Below, in pieces: positions 45,702-54,451 of a DNA stretch of 64,000 bases (positions are counted from its first letter, which is position 1; each line of letters opens with the position of its first letter). The stretch is from contig NZ_LT629779.1 of the NCBI RefSeq assembly GCF_900105535.1, forward strand, positions 3,162,001 through 3,226,000, written 5' to 3'. This DNA is from Pseudarthrobacter equi (GTDB taxonomy: Bacteria; Actinomycetota; Actinomycetes; Actinomycetales; Micrococcaceae). The translations under genes and the position numbers were made by a program. A model generated the notes under the pieces. It searched no databases. It worked only from the letters and a program-made list of their open reading frames with translations, and was not told the origin of the DNA.

Positions 45702-46681
45702 CGGGCTTCCTTCAGCCAGCCGGCGAGCTCTGCGGCCCAGTACGTGAGCACCATGTGGGCGCCCGCCCGGCGGATGCCGAGGACGGACTCGGCAATGGCT
45801 GCCTTGCGGTCGATCCAGCCGTTGGCGGCAGCGGCTTCGATCATCGCGTACTCCCCCGAGATTTGGTAGGCGGCCACCGGCACGGGGCTCATGGCGGCGA
45901 CGTCAGCGACGATGTCCAGGTAGCTCATGGCCGGCTTGACCATGACGATGTCCGCTCCTTCCGCGAGGTCCAGTTCCACCTCACGCAGCGCCTCGGTGCG
46001 GTTGCCGGCGTCCATCTGGTAGGTCCGCCGGTCGCCCTTGAGCTGTGAATCGACTGCTTCCCGGAACGGGCCGTAGAACGCCGAAGCGTATTTCGCCGAG
46101 TAGGCAATCACGGAGGTGTTGGCGTGGCCGGCGTCGTCGAGTGCGGCCCGGATGGCGGCGATCTGGCCGTCCATCATCCCTGACGGCCCCAGCATGTGGG
46201 CACCCGCCTCGGCCTGGGCAACGGCCATTCTGGCGTAGATCTCCACGGTGCGGTCGTTGTCGACGTACCCGTCGGCGTCGAGTACTCCGCAGTGGCCGTG
46301 GTCGGTGAATTCATCCAGGCAGACGTCGCTCATGATGACCAGGTCGTCGCCCACTTCGGTACGGACGTCGCGGATGGCCTTGTTCAGGACGCCCTCCGGG
46401 TCGAGGGAGGCGGTCCCTTCGGCGTCGCGGGTTTCCGGGATGCCGAAGAGCATGATGCCGCCCAGGCCAAGTTCAACCGCCTCGGCCGCAGCACGTTTCA
46501 GGGAGTCAGTGGTGTGCTGCACCACGCCTGGCATGGACGTAATGGGGTTCGGCTCGGTGAGCCCTTCGCGGATGAAGGCCGGGAGGATGAGTTCGGCGGG
46601 GGCCAGCCGGGTTTCGGCGGTGAGCCGTCGCATGGCGGGGGTGGTGCGCAGGCGGCGGGGGCGTTGGCTGGGGAAAGTCAT
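45698..46681 (-). CDS. hemB: Porphobilinogen synthase (delta-aminolevulinic acid dehydratase)
   Basis: The 327-residue enzyme joins two 5-aminolevulinates to porphobilinogen. Schiff-base lysines lie in [20 protein letters not shown] and in [16 protein letters not shown]. The metal-site region is [19 protein letters not shown], which keeps two of the cysteines of zinc-type enzymes ([14 protein letters not shown]). Family start [13 protein letters not shown] is present. It is downstream of hemD by 57 bases. Confidence 0.97.
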   Translation of the reverse strand: MTFPSQRPRRLRTTPAMRRLTAETRLAPAELILPAFIREGLTEPNPITSMPGVVQHTTDSLKRAAAEAVELGLGGIMLFGIPETRDAEGTASLDPEGVLNKAIRDVRTEVGDDLVIMSDVCLDEFTDHGHCGVLDADGYVDNDRTVEIYARMAVAQAEAGAHMLGPSGMMDGQIAAIRAALDDAGHANTSVIAYSAKYASAFYGPFREAVDSQLKGDRRTYQMDAGNRTEALREVELDLAEGADIVMVKPAMSYLDIVADVAAMSPVPVAAYQISGEYAMIEAAAANGWIDRKAAIAESVLGIRRAGAHMVLTYWAAELAGWLKEAR

Positions 46682-46738
46682 GGATGCTGTCCTTCAGGTT
46701 GTTGCGTGGGTGCTGCTGCGGCCGGGTGGTCTGCCCGG

Positions 46739-47605
46739 TCAGGGCGGGGTGAGGGCTTTCACGACGGCGGCCACCAGCCCCTCGGGGGTGGGCTCATCCG
46801 CCACCGCGGCCACGGGCAGGTCCAGCGCGGCTGCCTGTTCCGCCGTCGAACGTCCGATGGCCACGAGCCGGCAGCCGGCCAACGGTGACAGGGCGGCAAT
46901 GCGGCGCACAGCGCTCGGGGATGCGGCCACCACGGCGGAGATTTGTCCGCCGGCGATTTCGGCCGCTGCGGCTTCGGGTGTGAGCAGCGTGTACGACGCC
47001 GTCGCCTGGCTGGCGCCGCCGTCTTCCGGCTGCACGGCGAGCCTGCGCTCCGCTGCCGCCGGGAAGTCGACCGTGCGGTAGGCCGTTACGGCGGTCACGT
47101 CGCCGCCGCCTTTTCGAAGTCCGTCGGCCAGCGTGTCGGCGGCAATGTCGGCCTGCGGCAGCAGGACCCTGCCGCGCCCGGTCCAGGCTTCCAGGAAGCC
47201 TGCGGCCGACTGTTCCCCGGCCGGCGTCAGTTCCACTGCCAGGCCCTGGGATTCCAGGATCCTGCGGGTGGCAGGTCCAATCGCCCCGATCCTGGTGGCC
47301 TGAGGGACCAGGCGGCCCAGTTCCAGTCCGCGTTCCGCTGCCTTTTCCATCAGGACGTGGACGGTGGTGGCGCTGCTGACCACCAGCCAGTCGAAGGCAC
47401 CGGCGGCCAGGGCGTCGCAGGCGACATCCAGGGCATGCTGGTCCGGCGCGCGTTCAAAGTCGATCAGCGGCAGCAGGACGGGAGTGGCTCCTGCCCGGGC
47501 CAACGCCTGGACAAGCGCCGCGGACCGTTCCGGGCTGCGGGTCACCAGGACGCGGGTTCCGCTGAGCGGTCCGTCCTGGCCCGGTGCGCTGGAAGGTATC
47601 GTCAT
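46739..47605 (-). CDS. hemD: Uroporphyrinogen-III synthase
   Basis: The 288-residue protein starts at ATG 47605; the upstream frame overlaps hemC and is a shadow. HemD sequences are weakly conserved, but the two-domain pattern is visible: GTRVLVTRSPERSAALVQAL, FDWLVVSSATTVHVLM, RIGAIGPATRRILESQG, then VTAYRTVDFP and LVAIGRSTAEQAAALDLPV. It closes and inverts ring D of the linear tetrapyrrole from HemC, whose gene is seven bases upstream. Confidence 0.93.
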   Translation of the reverse strand: MTIPSSAPGQDGPLSGTRVLVTRSPERSAALVQALARAGATPVLLPLIDFERAPDQHALDVACDALAAGAFDWLVVSSATTVHVLMEKAAERGLELGRLVPQATRIGAIGPATRRILESQGLAVELTPAGEQSAAGFLEAWTGRGRVLLPQADIAADTLADGLRKGGGDVTAVTAYRTVDFPAAAERRLAVQPEDGGASQATASYTLLTPEAAAAEIAGGQISAVVAASPSAVRRIAALSPLAGCRLVAIGRSTAEQAAALDLPVAAVADEPTPEGLVAAVVKALTPP

Positions 47606-47612
47606 GGCCGGG

Positions 47613-48611
47613 TCAGGAGGCCTGGAGGTCGGCGATGTCGGCGGCCCCGCCGGCAAGGAGGACTTCGGCCAGCTCGATGCCCAGCAGTGTGGCGCCCACT
47701 TCGGTGAGCCCGTCCGTGGCGCGCTTGTCCCGGACGGAAGCTTTACCGTCCACGGCACACACCACGGCTTCCAGGTGGAGCATGCTGCCCTTGCGGTACG
47801 CGTAGGCACCGACGGGAGCGGCGCAGCCGGCTTCGAGCCTGGCCAGCAGGGCGCGTTCGGCGGTGACGGCCAGCCGGGTGTCGGGGTCGTCGAGGGCGGC
47901 CAGAGCCTGCGCCAGCACTTCCTGGGAACCCTCCGTTGCTCCGGGTTTGCGCGGCGCGTCGGAGGTCCGGCACTCGATGGCGAGCGACCCCTGGCCCGCG
48001 GCCGGGAGCATCACGTCGGGTTCAAGGAATTCGCTGACGGCGTCCAGCCGGCTGATGCGCTCCAGGCCCGCGGCCGCCAGCACCACGGCATCAAGGTCGC
48101 AGGACTTCCCGGGAACCACCTCAGCGGTGGTGTTGCCGGGCAGTCCGGGGACGCGGCCCAGGCGGGTGTCCACGTTGCCGCGGATATCCACGATCTCCAG
48201 GTCGGCGCGCGCGGCCCGCAACTGGGCTGCGCGCCGCGGCGAACCCGTCCCCACCTTGGCGCCCTCGGGAAGGTCCGCGAGCTTGAGTCCGTCCCTGGCG
48301 CACAGCACGTCGCGGACGTCCACGCGTTTGGGTGTCGCCGCGAGGCTCAGGCCCACGGCGGCACCCGTGGGCAGGTCCTTGAGCGAGTGGACCGCCACGT
48401 CGCATTCGTCCCGAAGCAGGGCGTCGCGCAATGCGGCCACGAACACGCCTGTGCCGCCCATCTGCGAGAGCGGCCCGGTGAGGACGTCGCCGTCGGTCCG
48501 GATGTGGACGAGCTCCACGGGGAAGCCTCCGACGGCGGCGAGCTGGTCCGCGGTCTGCTGCGTCTGGGTCAGGGCGAGCTTGCTGGCCCGGGTGCCGATG
48601 CGGACAGTCAC
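47613..48611 (-). CDS. hemC: Porphobilinogen deaminase (hydroxymethylbilane synthase)
   Basis: The 332-residue protein starts at GTG 48611 with VRIGTRASKLALTQTQ. Conserved blocks are DVAVHSLKDLPT, VGTGSPRRAAQLRAARADL and DIRGNVDTRL. The dipyrromethane-cofactor cysteine is Cys263 in RLEAGCAAPVGAYA. It polymerises four porphobilinogens. The start overlaps the hemH stop by four bases (GTGA). Confidence 0.97.
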   Translation of the reverse strand: MTVRIGTRASKLALTQTQQTADQLAAVGGFPVELVHIRTDGDVLTGPLSQMGGTGVFVAALRDALLRDECDVAVHSLKDLPTGAAVGLSLAATPKRVDVRDVLCARDGLKLADLPEGAKVGTGSPRRAAQLRAARADLEIVDIRGNVDTRLGRVPGLPGNTTAEVVPGKSCDLDAVVLAAAGLERISRLDAVSEFLEPDVMLPAAGQGSLAIECRTSDAPRKPGATEGSQEVLAQALAALDDPDTRLAVTAERALLARLEAGCAAPVGAYAYRKGSMLHLEAVVCAVDGKASVRDKRATDGLTEVGATLLGIELAEVLLAGGAADIADLQAS

Positions 48612-49873
48612 TGCTGCGCTGCTTCCCCGGACTGGCCCGAGGCGGTGCCGGATCCGGCGGCCGGATACGGGTCGTGCCCGGTGCCGACGGTGGTGTCCGC
48701 CCCTGCGATGGTGGGTTTCTCGCCACGGAAGTTTGCGCAGCAGCCGGGCCGGCACACGTCGTACCAGGGACCAAGGCCGGTCAGCGCCGGGCGGTCGCTG
48801 ACGTTGTTGGCCAGCGTGCGTTCGGAAATCAGGTCCACCAGGCCGTCGACGAACTTCCGGTGCGTGCCCGGAGTGGGGACACGGGTAGCTGCCAGCCCAA
48901 GGTTTGCACAGGTTTCCAGGGCCTCGGTGTCCAGGTCCCAGACCACCTCCATGTGGTCGCTGACGAAGCCCAGCGGAACGATGACGATCCCCTTGGTGCC
49001 CTTGCCTGCGAGTTCCTCGATGGCGTCGTTGATGTCGGGTTCGAGCCACGGCACGTGCGGCGCACCGGACCGCGACTGGTACACCAGGGACCAGTCCGCG
49101 GTGAGCCCGGATTCTTCCTTGACGCGCTCAATGACGGCAGCGGCGGTGGCAAGGTGCTGCGCCACGTACGCGGAGCCTTCCTCAAATTCGCGCGGTTCGC
49201 CCTCAGACCGGCCGGCGGCCTCGGCATCCCGGGTGGGGATGGAGTGGGTGGCGAACAGGATCTGGACCGGAGCGTCGGGGGTTCCGGCGTCGGCCAGCTT
49301 GGCGCGGACCTCGGCGAGGCCTGCGGCGGTGCCTTCAATGAACGGCTCCACAAAGCCGGGGTGGTCGAAATACTGGCGGACCTTGTCCACTTCGAGATGG
49401 CCGTCCAGGCCTGTTTCCGTCAGGGCCATGCCGATGTCCTCGCGGTACTGGCGGCAGCTGGAGTAACAGGAGTAGGCACTGGTGGTGACCATCAGCAGGC
49501 GGCGGTGCCCGGCGTCGTACGCGTCCTGCAGCGTCTCCGGAATGTACGGCGCCCAGTTGCGGTTGCCCCACAGCACGGGCAGTTCGATGCCGCGGGCAGC
49601 GAGTTCAGCCTCGAGTGCGGCCTTCAGCTCACGGTTCTGCTGGTTGATGGGGCTGATGCCGCCGTTGGCACGGTAGTGGTGCGAAACTTCCTCGAGCCGT
49701 TCGTCGGGGATGCCGCGGCCGCGGGTGACGTTGCGGAGGAACGGGATGACGTCGTCCTGGCCCTCGGGGCCGCCGAAGGAGGCGAGGAGGACGGCGTCGT
49801 AATTCTTGGGAGCCATGCGGCCGGCCTCGGTGACGGGGTTGGCGACGGCGGTCTGGGGGTCGAGCGGGCTCAT
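48608..49873 (-). CDS. hemH: Ferrochelatase (coproporphyrin III ferrochelatase, CpfC)
   Basis: The 421-residue protein has YDAVLLASFGGPEGQDDVIP, RANGGISPINQQN, GNRNWAPYIPETL and TTSAYSCYSSCRQYRED. The C-terminal CRPGCCANF together with the upstream CRQY gives a [2Fe-2S] cysteine set as in actinobacterial ferrochelatases. In Gram-positive bacteria this enzyme inserts iron into coproporphyrin III. A Ser/Ala-rich tail follows. ATG overlaps the hemQ stop. An alternative start is MAPKNYD, 19 codons in. Confidence 0.95.
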   Translation of the reverse strand: MSPLDPQTAVANPVTEAGRMAPKNYDAVLLASFGGPEGQDDVIPFLRNVTRGRGIPDERLEEVSHHYRANGGISPINQQNRELKAALEAELAARGIELPVLWGNRNWAPYIPETLQDAYDAGHRRLLMVTTSAYSCYSSCRQYREDIGMALTETGLDGHLEVDKVRQYFDHPGFVEPFIEGTAAGLAEVRAKLADAGTPDAPVQILFATHSIPTRDAEAAGRSEGEPREFEEGSAYVAQHLATAAAVIERVKEESGLTADWSLVYQSRSGAPHVPWLEPDINDAIEELAGKGTKGIVIVPLGFVSDHMEVVWDLDTEALETCANLGLAATRVPTPGTHRKFVDGLVDLISERTLANNVSDRPALTGLGPWYDVCRPGCCANFRGEKPTIAGADTTVGTGHDPYPAAGSGTASGQSGEAAQQ

Positions 49874-50571
49874 GCGAGTACCTCGGCTACTTCCTCGGCG
49901 GAGATCCGGCGTCCGGTGTAGAACGGGATCTCTTCACGGACATGGTTCCGCGCCTCGGTGGCACGGAGGTGGCGCATCAGGTCGACGAGGTCAACCAGTT
50001 CGGGGGCCTCAAGGCCAAGGATCCATTCCCAGTCGCCCAGGGCGAAGGAAGAGACCGTGTTGGAGATGACCTGGGGGAAGTCGCGGCCCAGCAGTCCGTG
50101 GTCGCGGAGCATCTTGCCGCGCTCGGCGTCGGGCAGGATGTACCACTCGTAGGAGCGGACGAACGGGTAAACGCACAGCCATTCGGCCGGGGCAACGCCG
50201 CGTGAGTAGGCCGGCGTGTGGTTCTTGGCGAACTCGGCTTCGCGGTGGACGCCCATGGCCGACCAGACAATCTCCGTGCCCGCGAACAGGTCGCTGCGGC
50301 GGATGTCGCGGATGGCCTGCTGCAGGGCCTCCGGCTTGGGGCCGTGGAGCCACACCATCACGTCGGCGTCGGCGCGCATGGCCGAGACGTCGTAGCTGCC
50401 GCGGTGCGTGACACCGGCGGCCGCGAGCCGTTCCAGCAGCGTTTCGAAGTCAGCTGCAGCATCGGCGCTGCGGGCAACCTGCCCGGACCGCTTGAAGACC
50501 GTCCAGAGGGTGAAGAACTGCTCGGCTGATTCTTCGGTTTTAGTGACAGATTCGGCAGAAGTGTGGCTCAT
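49870..50571 (-). CDS. hemQ: Coproheme decarboxylase ChdC (HemQ, chlorite dismutase-like)
   Basis: The 233-residue protein performs the last step of the coproporphyrin-dependent route, oxidative decarboxylation of coproheme to haem b. FFTLWTVFKRSG, the VCVYPFVRSYEWYILPD region (CVYPFVRSYEWY) and NTVSSFALGDWEWILGLEA fit the family; the tyrosine of SYEWY corresponds to the catalytic region in actinobacterial enzymes. It heads the hemQ-hemH-hemC-hemD-hemB group. A perfect inverted repeat lies 45 bases upstream of the ATG. Confidence 0.95.
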   Translation of the reverse strand: MSHTSAESVTKTEESAEQFFTLWTVFKRSGQVARSADAAADFETLLERLAAAGVTHRGSYDVSAMRADADVMVWLHGPKPEALQQAIRDIRRSDLFAGTEIVWSAMGVHREAEFAKNHTPAYSRGVAPAEWLCVYPFVRSYEWYILPDAERGKMLRDHGLLGRDFPQVISNTVSSFALGDWEWILGLEAPELVDLVDLMRHLRATEARNHVREEIPFYTGRRISAEEVAEVLA

Positions 50572-50615
50572 GGTTACAAGTTTGCCCCTTCGCTACCCCC
50601 AAGTCGAAACCGAAT

Positions 50616-50636
50616 ACTTCTACAGCGTGTAGAAGT
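50616..50636. promoter_or_regulatory. Perfect inverted repeat upstream of hemQ operon, candidate operator
   Basis: Nine-base arms ACTTCTACA and TGTAGAAGT surround GCG. It is located 45-65 bases upstream of the hemQ ATG in a 112-base intergenic gap, where a promoter for hemQ-hemB is expected (GTAGAAGTATTC on the minus strand gives -10-like hexamers). Its size and position fit a dimeric repressor site. A small RNA hairpin is the alternative. Confidence 0.5.
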
Positions 50637-50683
50637 GCTCAATGTCACAGACACCCCGGCGTCCGCCGCTGCGCGAGTGTCCG

Positions 50684-51658
50684 TCAGGGCTTGCGAAGAC
50701 GCAGGTAAACGAGGCCCGCTGCACCACCCACGGCAACGAGCCCAATGCCCAGCCACACCACAGCTGTCTGCATTTCTGACTGCGCCGGCGTCAGCGTGCC
50801 GGTGCTCCGAACGGTACTGCTCGCAGCGGCGCTGCCGGGCAGTGTTGCGGCCCGGGGCACGCGCGTGTCCGCCACCTGCCCCAGCCCCCTGGCTGCAGAT
50901 ACCAGCCGGTCCGCGCCCGTCGATCCGGCAGTGCCCGAAGCACCGCCAGCAGATGCGTCGCTGCCGGGAACAGCTTCGGCGGACGGCGCGGCGCCGTCCG
51001 TGGACGATGGCTGGGAGGCTGCCGGCGCAGCCACAGTTGGGGGCACCCGCGGCGCGTTCGCCCGGGGAGCGGCAGGGGCCTGCTGGGCCGCCTGGAGTTC
51101 GGGGGCGGCCTGGGACTGTCGCGTTTCCGGTGCGGCCTGCGTGGTGGCGGCACCGGCAGGTGCCGAGGCGGTTGCCGATGGACCGGCCGGGCTGCCGGAG
51201 GGCAAGGGCAGGGGCAAGTCCGGGAGCGGAACCGGCGGGAGGGTCACGGCCGGCGCAGTGAGCGCCCTGGCAGTGGACGTGGGAGCAACGGTGGCGGTGG
51301 CCGTCAGGGATGCCTGCACTGCCGGGACCAGCGACGCCGGAACGGAGATAACGGCCGGGGCTGCCGTCCGCCGGCGGGTGTCCTTCGCGGTTGCTGTTTC
51401 GCGGGGTTCGCCGGGCTCCTTGGCCGCCCCGGAGCCGATTGCGAGGGACACATTGACAGGCAAAGAACCCGCGGCCAGTGTGGCCGACGCGGCGCTGTCG
51501 CCGGGGTCAGCCGTCCCCTGGTCTGCCTGGGACGCCTGCGCGCCTGTGGTGAGAACCAGTACCGCTCCGACTGCCGCTGCTGCTGCGCTGCGTCGGATTC
51601 CCCCATGGATACCGGTCCGGGACATTGAAAGCTCGGACCTGTGTTGAACCATGGTCAT
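50684..51658 (-). CDS. Secreted Pro/Ala/Thr-rich protein with C-terminal membrane anchor
   Basis: Unrecognised family. The 324-residue product from ATG 51658 has a signal peptide (about 18-42, core AAAAAVGAVLVLTTGAQA), then about 240 residues of low-complexity Ala, Pro, Thr, Ser and Gly with Gln-containing stretches (QAAPELQAAQQAPAAP). A C-terminal hydrophobic helix VVWLGIGLVAVGGAAGLVYL ends in LRKP. No LPxTG motif precedes the helix, so it is probably a simple membrane-tethered surface protein. ATG 51652 and MSRTG further in are alternative starts. It sits between cgoX and hemQ. Confidence 0.7.
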   Translation of the reverse strand: MTMVQHRSELSMSRTGIHGGIRRSAAAAAVGAVLVLTTGAQASQADQGTADPGDSAASATLAAGSLPVNVSLAIGSGAAKEPGEPRETATAKDTRRRTAAPAVISVPASLVPAVQASLTATATVAPTSTARALTAPAVTLPPVPLPDLPLPLPSGSPAGPSATASAPAGAATTQAAPETRQSQAAPELQAAQQAPAAPRANAPRVPPTVAAPAASQPSSTDGAAPSAEAVPGSDASAGGASGTAGSTGADRLVSAARGLGQVADTRVPRAATLPGSAAASSTVRSTGTLTPAQSEMQTAVVWLGIGLVAVGGAAGLVYLRLRKP

Positions 51659-51763
51659 CGACCCTAACCAAAGCCGGCAGGGAAAGAAAAGTTTGCAACC
51701 GCGGCCGCTATATGCGCGGGCGAGCCCCAAAGCTGGTGCCGCCCTCCTGACCAGCGGCGATGG

Positions 51764-53194
51764 TCAGGAGAGCAGGTTTCGCAGCTGCGTCCGGGTGTCG
51801 GACACCACGGCTGCCAGGCCGTTGCCGGCCACCCAGCCGCCCACGACGGCCAGGGCGCCGGTTCCCGAGCAGGCTTCCCGGATGGACGCTACCCGTGCAC
51901 GGTGTCCCACCGCCGCAAACGGCAGCGAGCCGCGCCAGCGGACCACGTCCCAGTCCACAACGTCGCTGCGCCGGATGGGAACTTCCAGCAGCGCCGAGGC
52001 GTCGTGCAGGGCAGCTGCAAGCAGTTCCTCATCGGTATCCGGACCGCGCTGCTTCTCTGGCCCGCCGTCGCCGTCGGCCCGCCCGTAGGACAGCCGCACT
52101 ATGTGCCGGCCCGTCCCGGCGGCTTCGCGCAGCCATTCCCATTTACCGGTGGCGTGCGTCAAGGCCTTCGCACCGATGCCGGGCGTTTGCGGCGCCACCA
52201 GGACGCCGGTGCCGCGCGGTCGGCTGTCCAGCGCCGCATTGCCAATGACCAGGGTCACCAGCTTCACGTCGGGGCCGGCGCCGGGCTTCTTTCCTGCGAT
52301 GCCCGGAACCGTCGGCGCCAGGAGGTCGACGGCGGCGGGACCGTCGGTGGCCACCACCAGGACGGCGGCGTCGTAGGTTGTTTGGCCGGCGGTTACCCGC
52401 CATCCCTTGGACGTGCGGTCCGCGGATTCGGCGCGGGTGCCCGTCAAAAGGGTCACTCCCCTGGCTGCGAGGTCTGCCACCAGCGCGTCGGTCAGCGTGT
52501 GCATTCCGCCCTTGAGTCCGGCGACGGCGGAGCCGGCTTTTGCGGGGCCGCCGGCTTTGCCCCGGCGCAGCGCGGAAACCGCGGCAGCGAGGGAACCCTC
52601 CCGGCGCAGTCCGGCACGGAGACCGGGCGCCACCATGTCGACGTCGAGCATCCCCGGATCCGCCGAGTGGACGCCCCCCACCACCGGCGCCACCAGCCGT
52701 TCCAGGACGCGCTTGCCCATCCGCGCGCGGACCAGCGCAGCCACGCTCGTCACGTCGGTGCCGGCACCTACCGACGCCGGGAGGAAGCGGTCCGCTGAGG
52801 CACGGAGCGCACCGAACAGGCCCAGGGAACGCCGGACTTCCGGGTCCCACGGATTGGCCGGGATGCCCAGGACGCCTGTCTTGGGCAGCTCGCGGGGGCC
52901 CTCGGGCAGCTGGACCCACGCGCCGCCAGGCCGGGGCGTGACGATGTTGGTGTCCAGGGCGAGTTCGGCGGCGAGGGATGCGACGGCGTCGGACCGGGTG
53001 GCGAACGATTCCGCCCCGCTGTCCAGGCTGATCCCGGCCACCGTGTGGCTGCCGACGCAGCCGCCCCAGGCGCCACTTTCCTCCAGCACCGTCACCCGGT
53101 AGCCCGCGGCGGCGAGTTCCCTGGCGGAGAGCAGGCCGGATATTCCGCCGCCCACCACCAGCGCCTGGCTGGTTTCTGCCGGCGAGCTGTCCAC
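51764..53194 (-). CDS. hemG: Coproporphyrinogen III oxidase CgoX (HemY/HemG-type, FAD)
   Basis: The 476-residue FAD protein starts at GTG 53194. The dinucleotide motif ALVVGGGISGLLSARELAAAG is at residues 11-31, followed by ESGAWGGCVGS and LDSGAESFATRS; the C-terminal FAD block is VVGGWVAGNGLAAVV. It oxidises coproporphyrinogen III to coproporphyrin III in the Gram-positive route, formerly called protoporphyrinogen oxidase. It begins four bases after the hemE stop, so the two are co-transcribed. Confidence 0.93.
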   Translation of the reverse strand: MDSSPAETSQALVVGGGISGLLSARELAAAGYRVTVLEESGAWGGCVGSHTVAGISLDSGAESFATRSDAVASLAAELALDTNIVTPRPGGAWVQLPEGPRELPKTGVLGIPANPWDPEVRRSLGLFGALRASADRFLPASVGAGTDVTSVAALVRARMGKRVLERLVAPVVGGVHSADPGMLDVDMVAPGLRAGLRREGSLAAAVSALRRGKAGGPAKAGSAVAGLKGGMHTLTDALVADLAARGVTLLTGTRAESADRTSKGWRVTAGQTTYDAAVLVVATDGPAAVDLLAPTVPGIAGKKPGAGPDVKLVTLVIGNAALDSRPRGTGVLVAPQTPGIGAKALTHATGKWEWLREAAGTGRHIVRLSYGRADGDGGPEKQRGPDTDEELLAAALHDASALLEVPIRRSDVVDWDVVRWRGSLPFAAVGHRARVASIREACSGTGALAVVGGWVAGNGLAAVVSDTRTQLRNLLS

Positions 53195-53198
53195 GCGG

Positions 53199-54293
53199 CT
53201 ACTCCGGGGAGATGGAGTGGATAAGTTTGACCACGCGGGTCAGGACGTCCGGGTCGGTTTCCGGCGGGACGCCGTGGCCGAGGTTGAGGACGTGGCCGGG
53301 TGCCCCGGCTCCTGCGGCAATGACTTCGCGGACGTGTGCTTCGAGGACGTCCCACGGAGCGGACAGGAGGGCGGGGTCAATGTTCCCCTGGAGCGGTACG
53401 GAGCCGCCCAGCCGGCGGTTGGCTTCGTCGAGCGGCAGGCGGTAGTCCACGCCCACGACGTCCACCCCGACGTCGCGCATGGCAACGAGGAGTTCTGAGG
53501 TGCCGGTTCCGAAGTGGATCAGCGGTGCGCCAAGGTGGCGGACGTGGTCAAGGGCGCGGGAGGATGCCGCCGCCACGAACCGCTGGTAGTCAGCAAGGCC
53601 CAGCGAGCCTGCCCATGAATCGAAGAGCTGGCCCGCGGACGCTCCGGCTTCGAGCTGGGCGCGCAGGAAGAGGCCGGAGGCGTCGGCAGCCCAGTTGGCC
53701 AGGGCGTTCCAGGTTTCCGGATCTGCGTGCATCATGGTGCGCGGGCCCAGGTGGTCGCGTGACGGCTTGCCTTCCACCATGTACGCGGCAAGGGTAAACG
53801 GTGCGCCGGCAAAACCGATCAGGGGCGTTTTGCCCAGTTCGGCAACGGTGAGGCGGACAGCTTCCCGGATGGGTTCCAGGGCTTCCCAGGTCAGCTTCGG
53901 AAGGGCGGCCACATCCGCTGCCGTCCGGACGGGCTTGTCCAGCACGGGGCCGACGCCGGGGACAATGTCGACGCCCACGCCGGCCAGCTTGAGCGGAATC
54001 ACGATGTCCGAGAAGAAGATGCCTGCGTCCACGTCGTGCCGGCGGACGGGCTGGAGGGTGATCTCCGAGGCCAGTTCGGGCCGGAGGCAGGAGTCCAGCA
54101 TGGCGATGCCTTCGCGGACCTTAAGGTATTCCGGCAGTGAACGCCCGGCCTGCCGCATGAACCAGACGGGGCGGCGGGACGGCTTGCCGCCCCGGTAGGC
54201 CGTGATCAGCGGGGAGTCTGCGGTGCGGCCATCCATGAGCGGATGGTCTGCGGCGAGTGTGCCGGCAGCGGAGACGGCGGGGCTAGGAGTCAT
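53199..54293 (-). CDS. hemE: Uroporphyrinogen decarboxylase
   Basis: The 364-residue enzyme removes four carboxyl groups from uroporphyrinogen III. The start ATG 54293 is preceded by GAAGG; the longer frame adds no family sequence. Signatures are [36 protein letters not shown] and the Asp-containing [20 protein letters not shown]. It heads hemE-cgoX and is divergent from hemA across 158 bases. Confidence 0.97.
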   Translation of the reverse strand: MTPSPAVSAAGTLAADHPLMDGRTADSPLITAYRGGKPSRRPVWFMRQAGRSLPEYLKVREGIAMLDSCLRPELASEITLQPVRRHDVDAGIFFSDIVIPLKLAGVGVDIVPGVGPVLDKPVRTAADVAALPKLTWEALEPIREAVRLTVAELGKTPLIGFAGAPFTLAAYMVEGKPSRDHLGPRTMMHADPETWNALANWAADASGLFLRAQLEAGASAGQLFDSWAGSLGLADYQRFVAAASSRALDHVRHLGAPLIHFGTGTSELLVAMRDVGVDVVGVDYRLPLDEANRRLGGSVPLQGNIDPALLSAPWDVLEAHVREVIAAGAGAPGHVLNLGHGVPPETDPDVLTRVVKLIHSISPE

Positions 54294-54411
54294 GCCTTCG
54301 ATTGTGCCCAAAATCAGCGGCAAAAGATAACGACAGGCTGTCACGGATGGGCCCTGCCGCCGCCCGGTGGCAGGAATCACAGCCCCTTCCAGGCGCTCTT
54401 CGGCCTACCTG

Positions 54412-54442
54412 TTGTTCTACGGAGCTGCGAAAAAGCTATGAT
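54412..54442 (+). promoter_or_regulatory. Predicted hemA promoter
   Basis: TATGAT (54437-54442) is a near-consensus -10. TTGTTC (54412-54417) upstream has a 19-base spacing, slightly long; TTCTAC at 54415-54420 gives 16. The expected start near 54449 is only about three bases before the GTG of hemA, so the mRNA would be nearly leaderless. Confidence 0.5.
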
Positions 54443-54451
54443 AGGTCTGCT

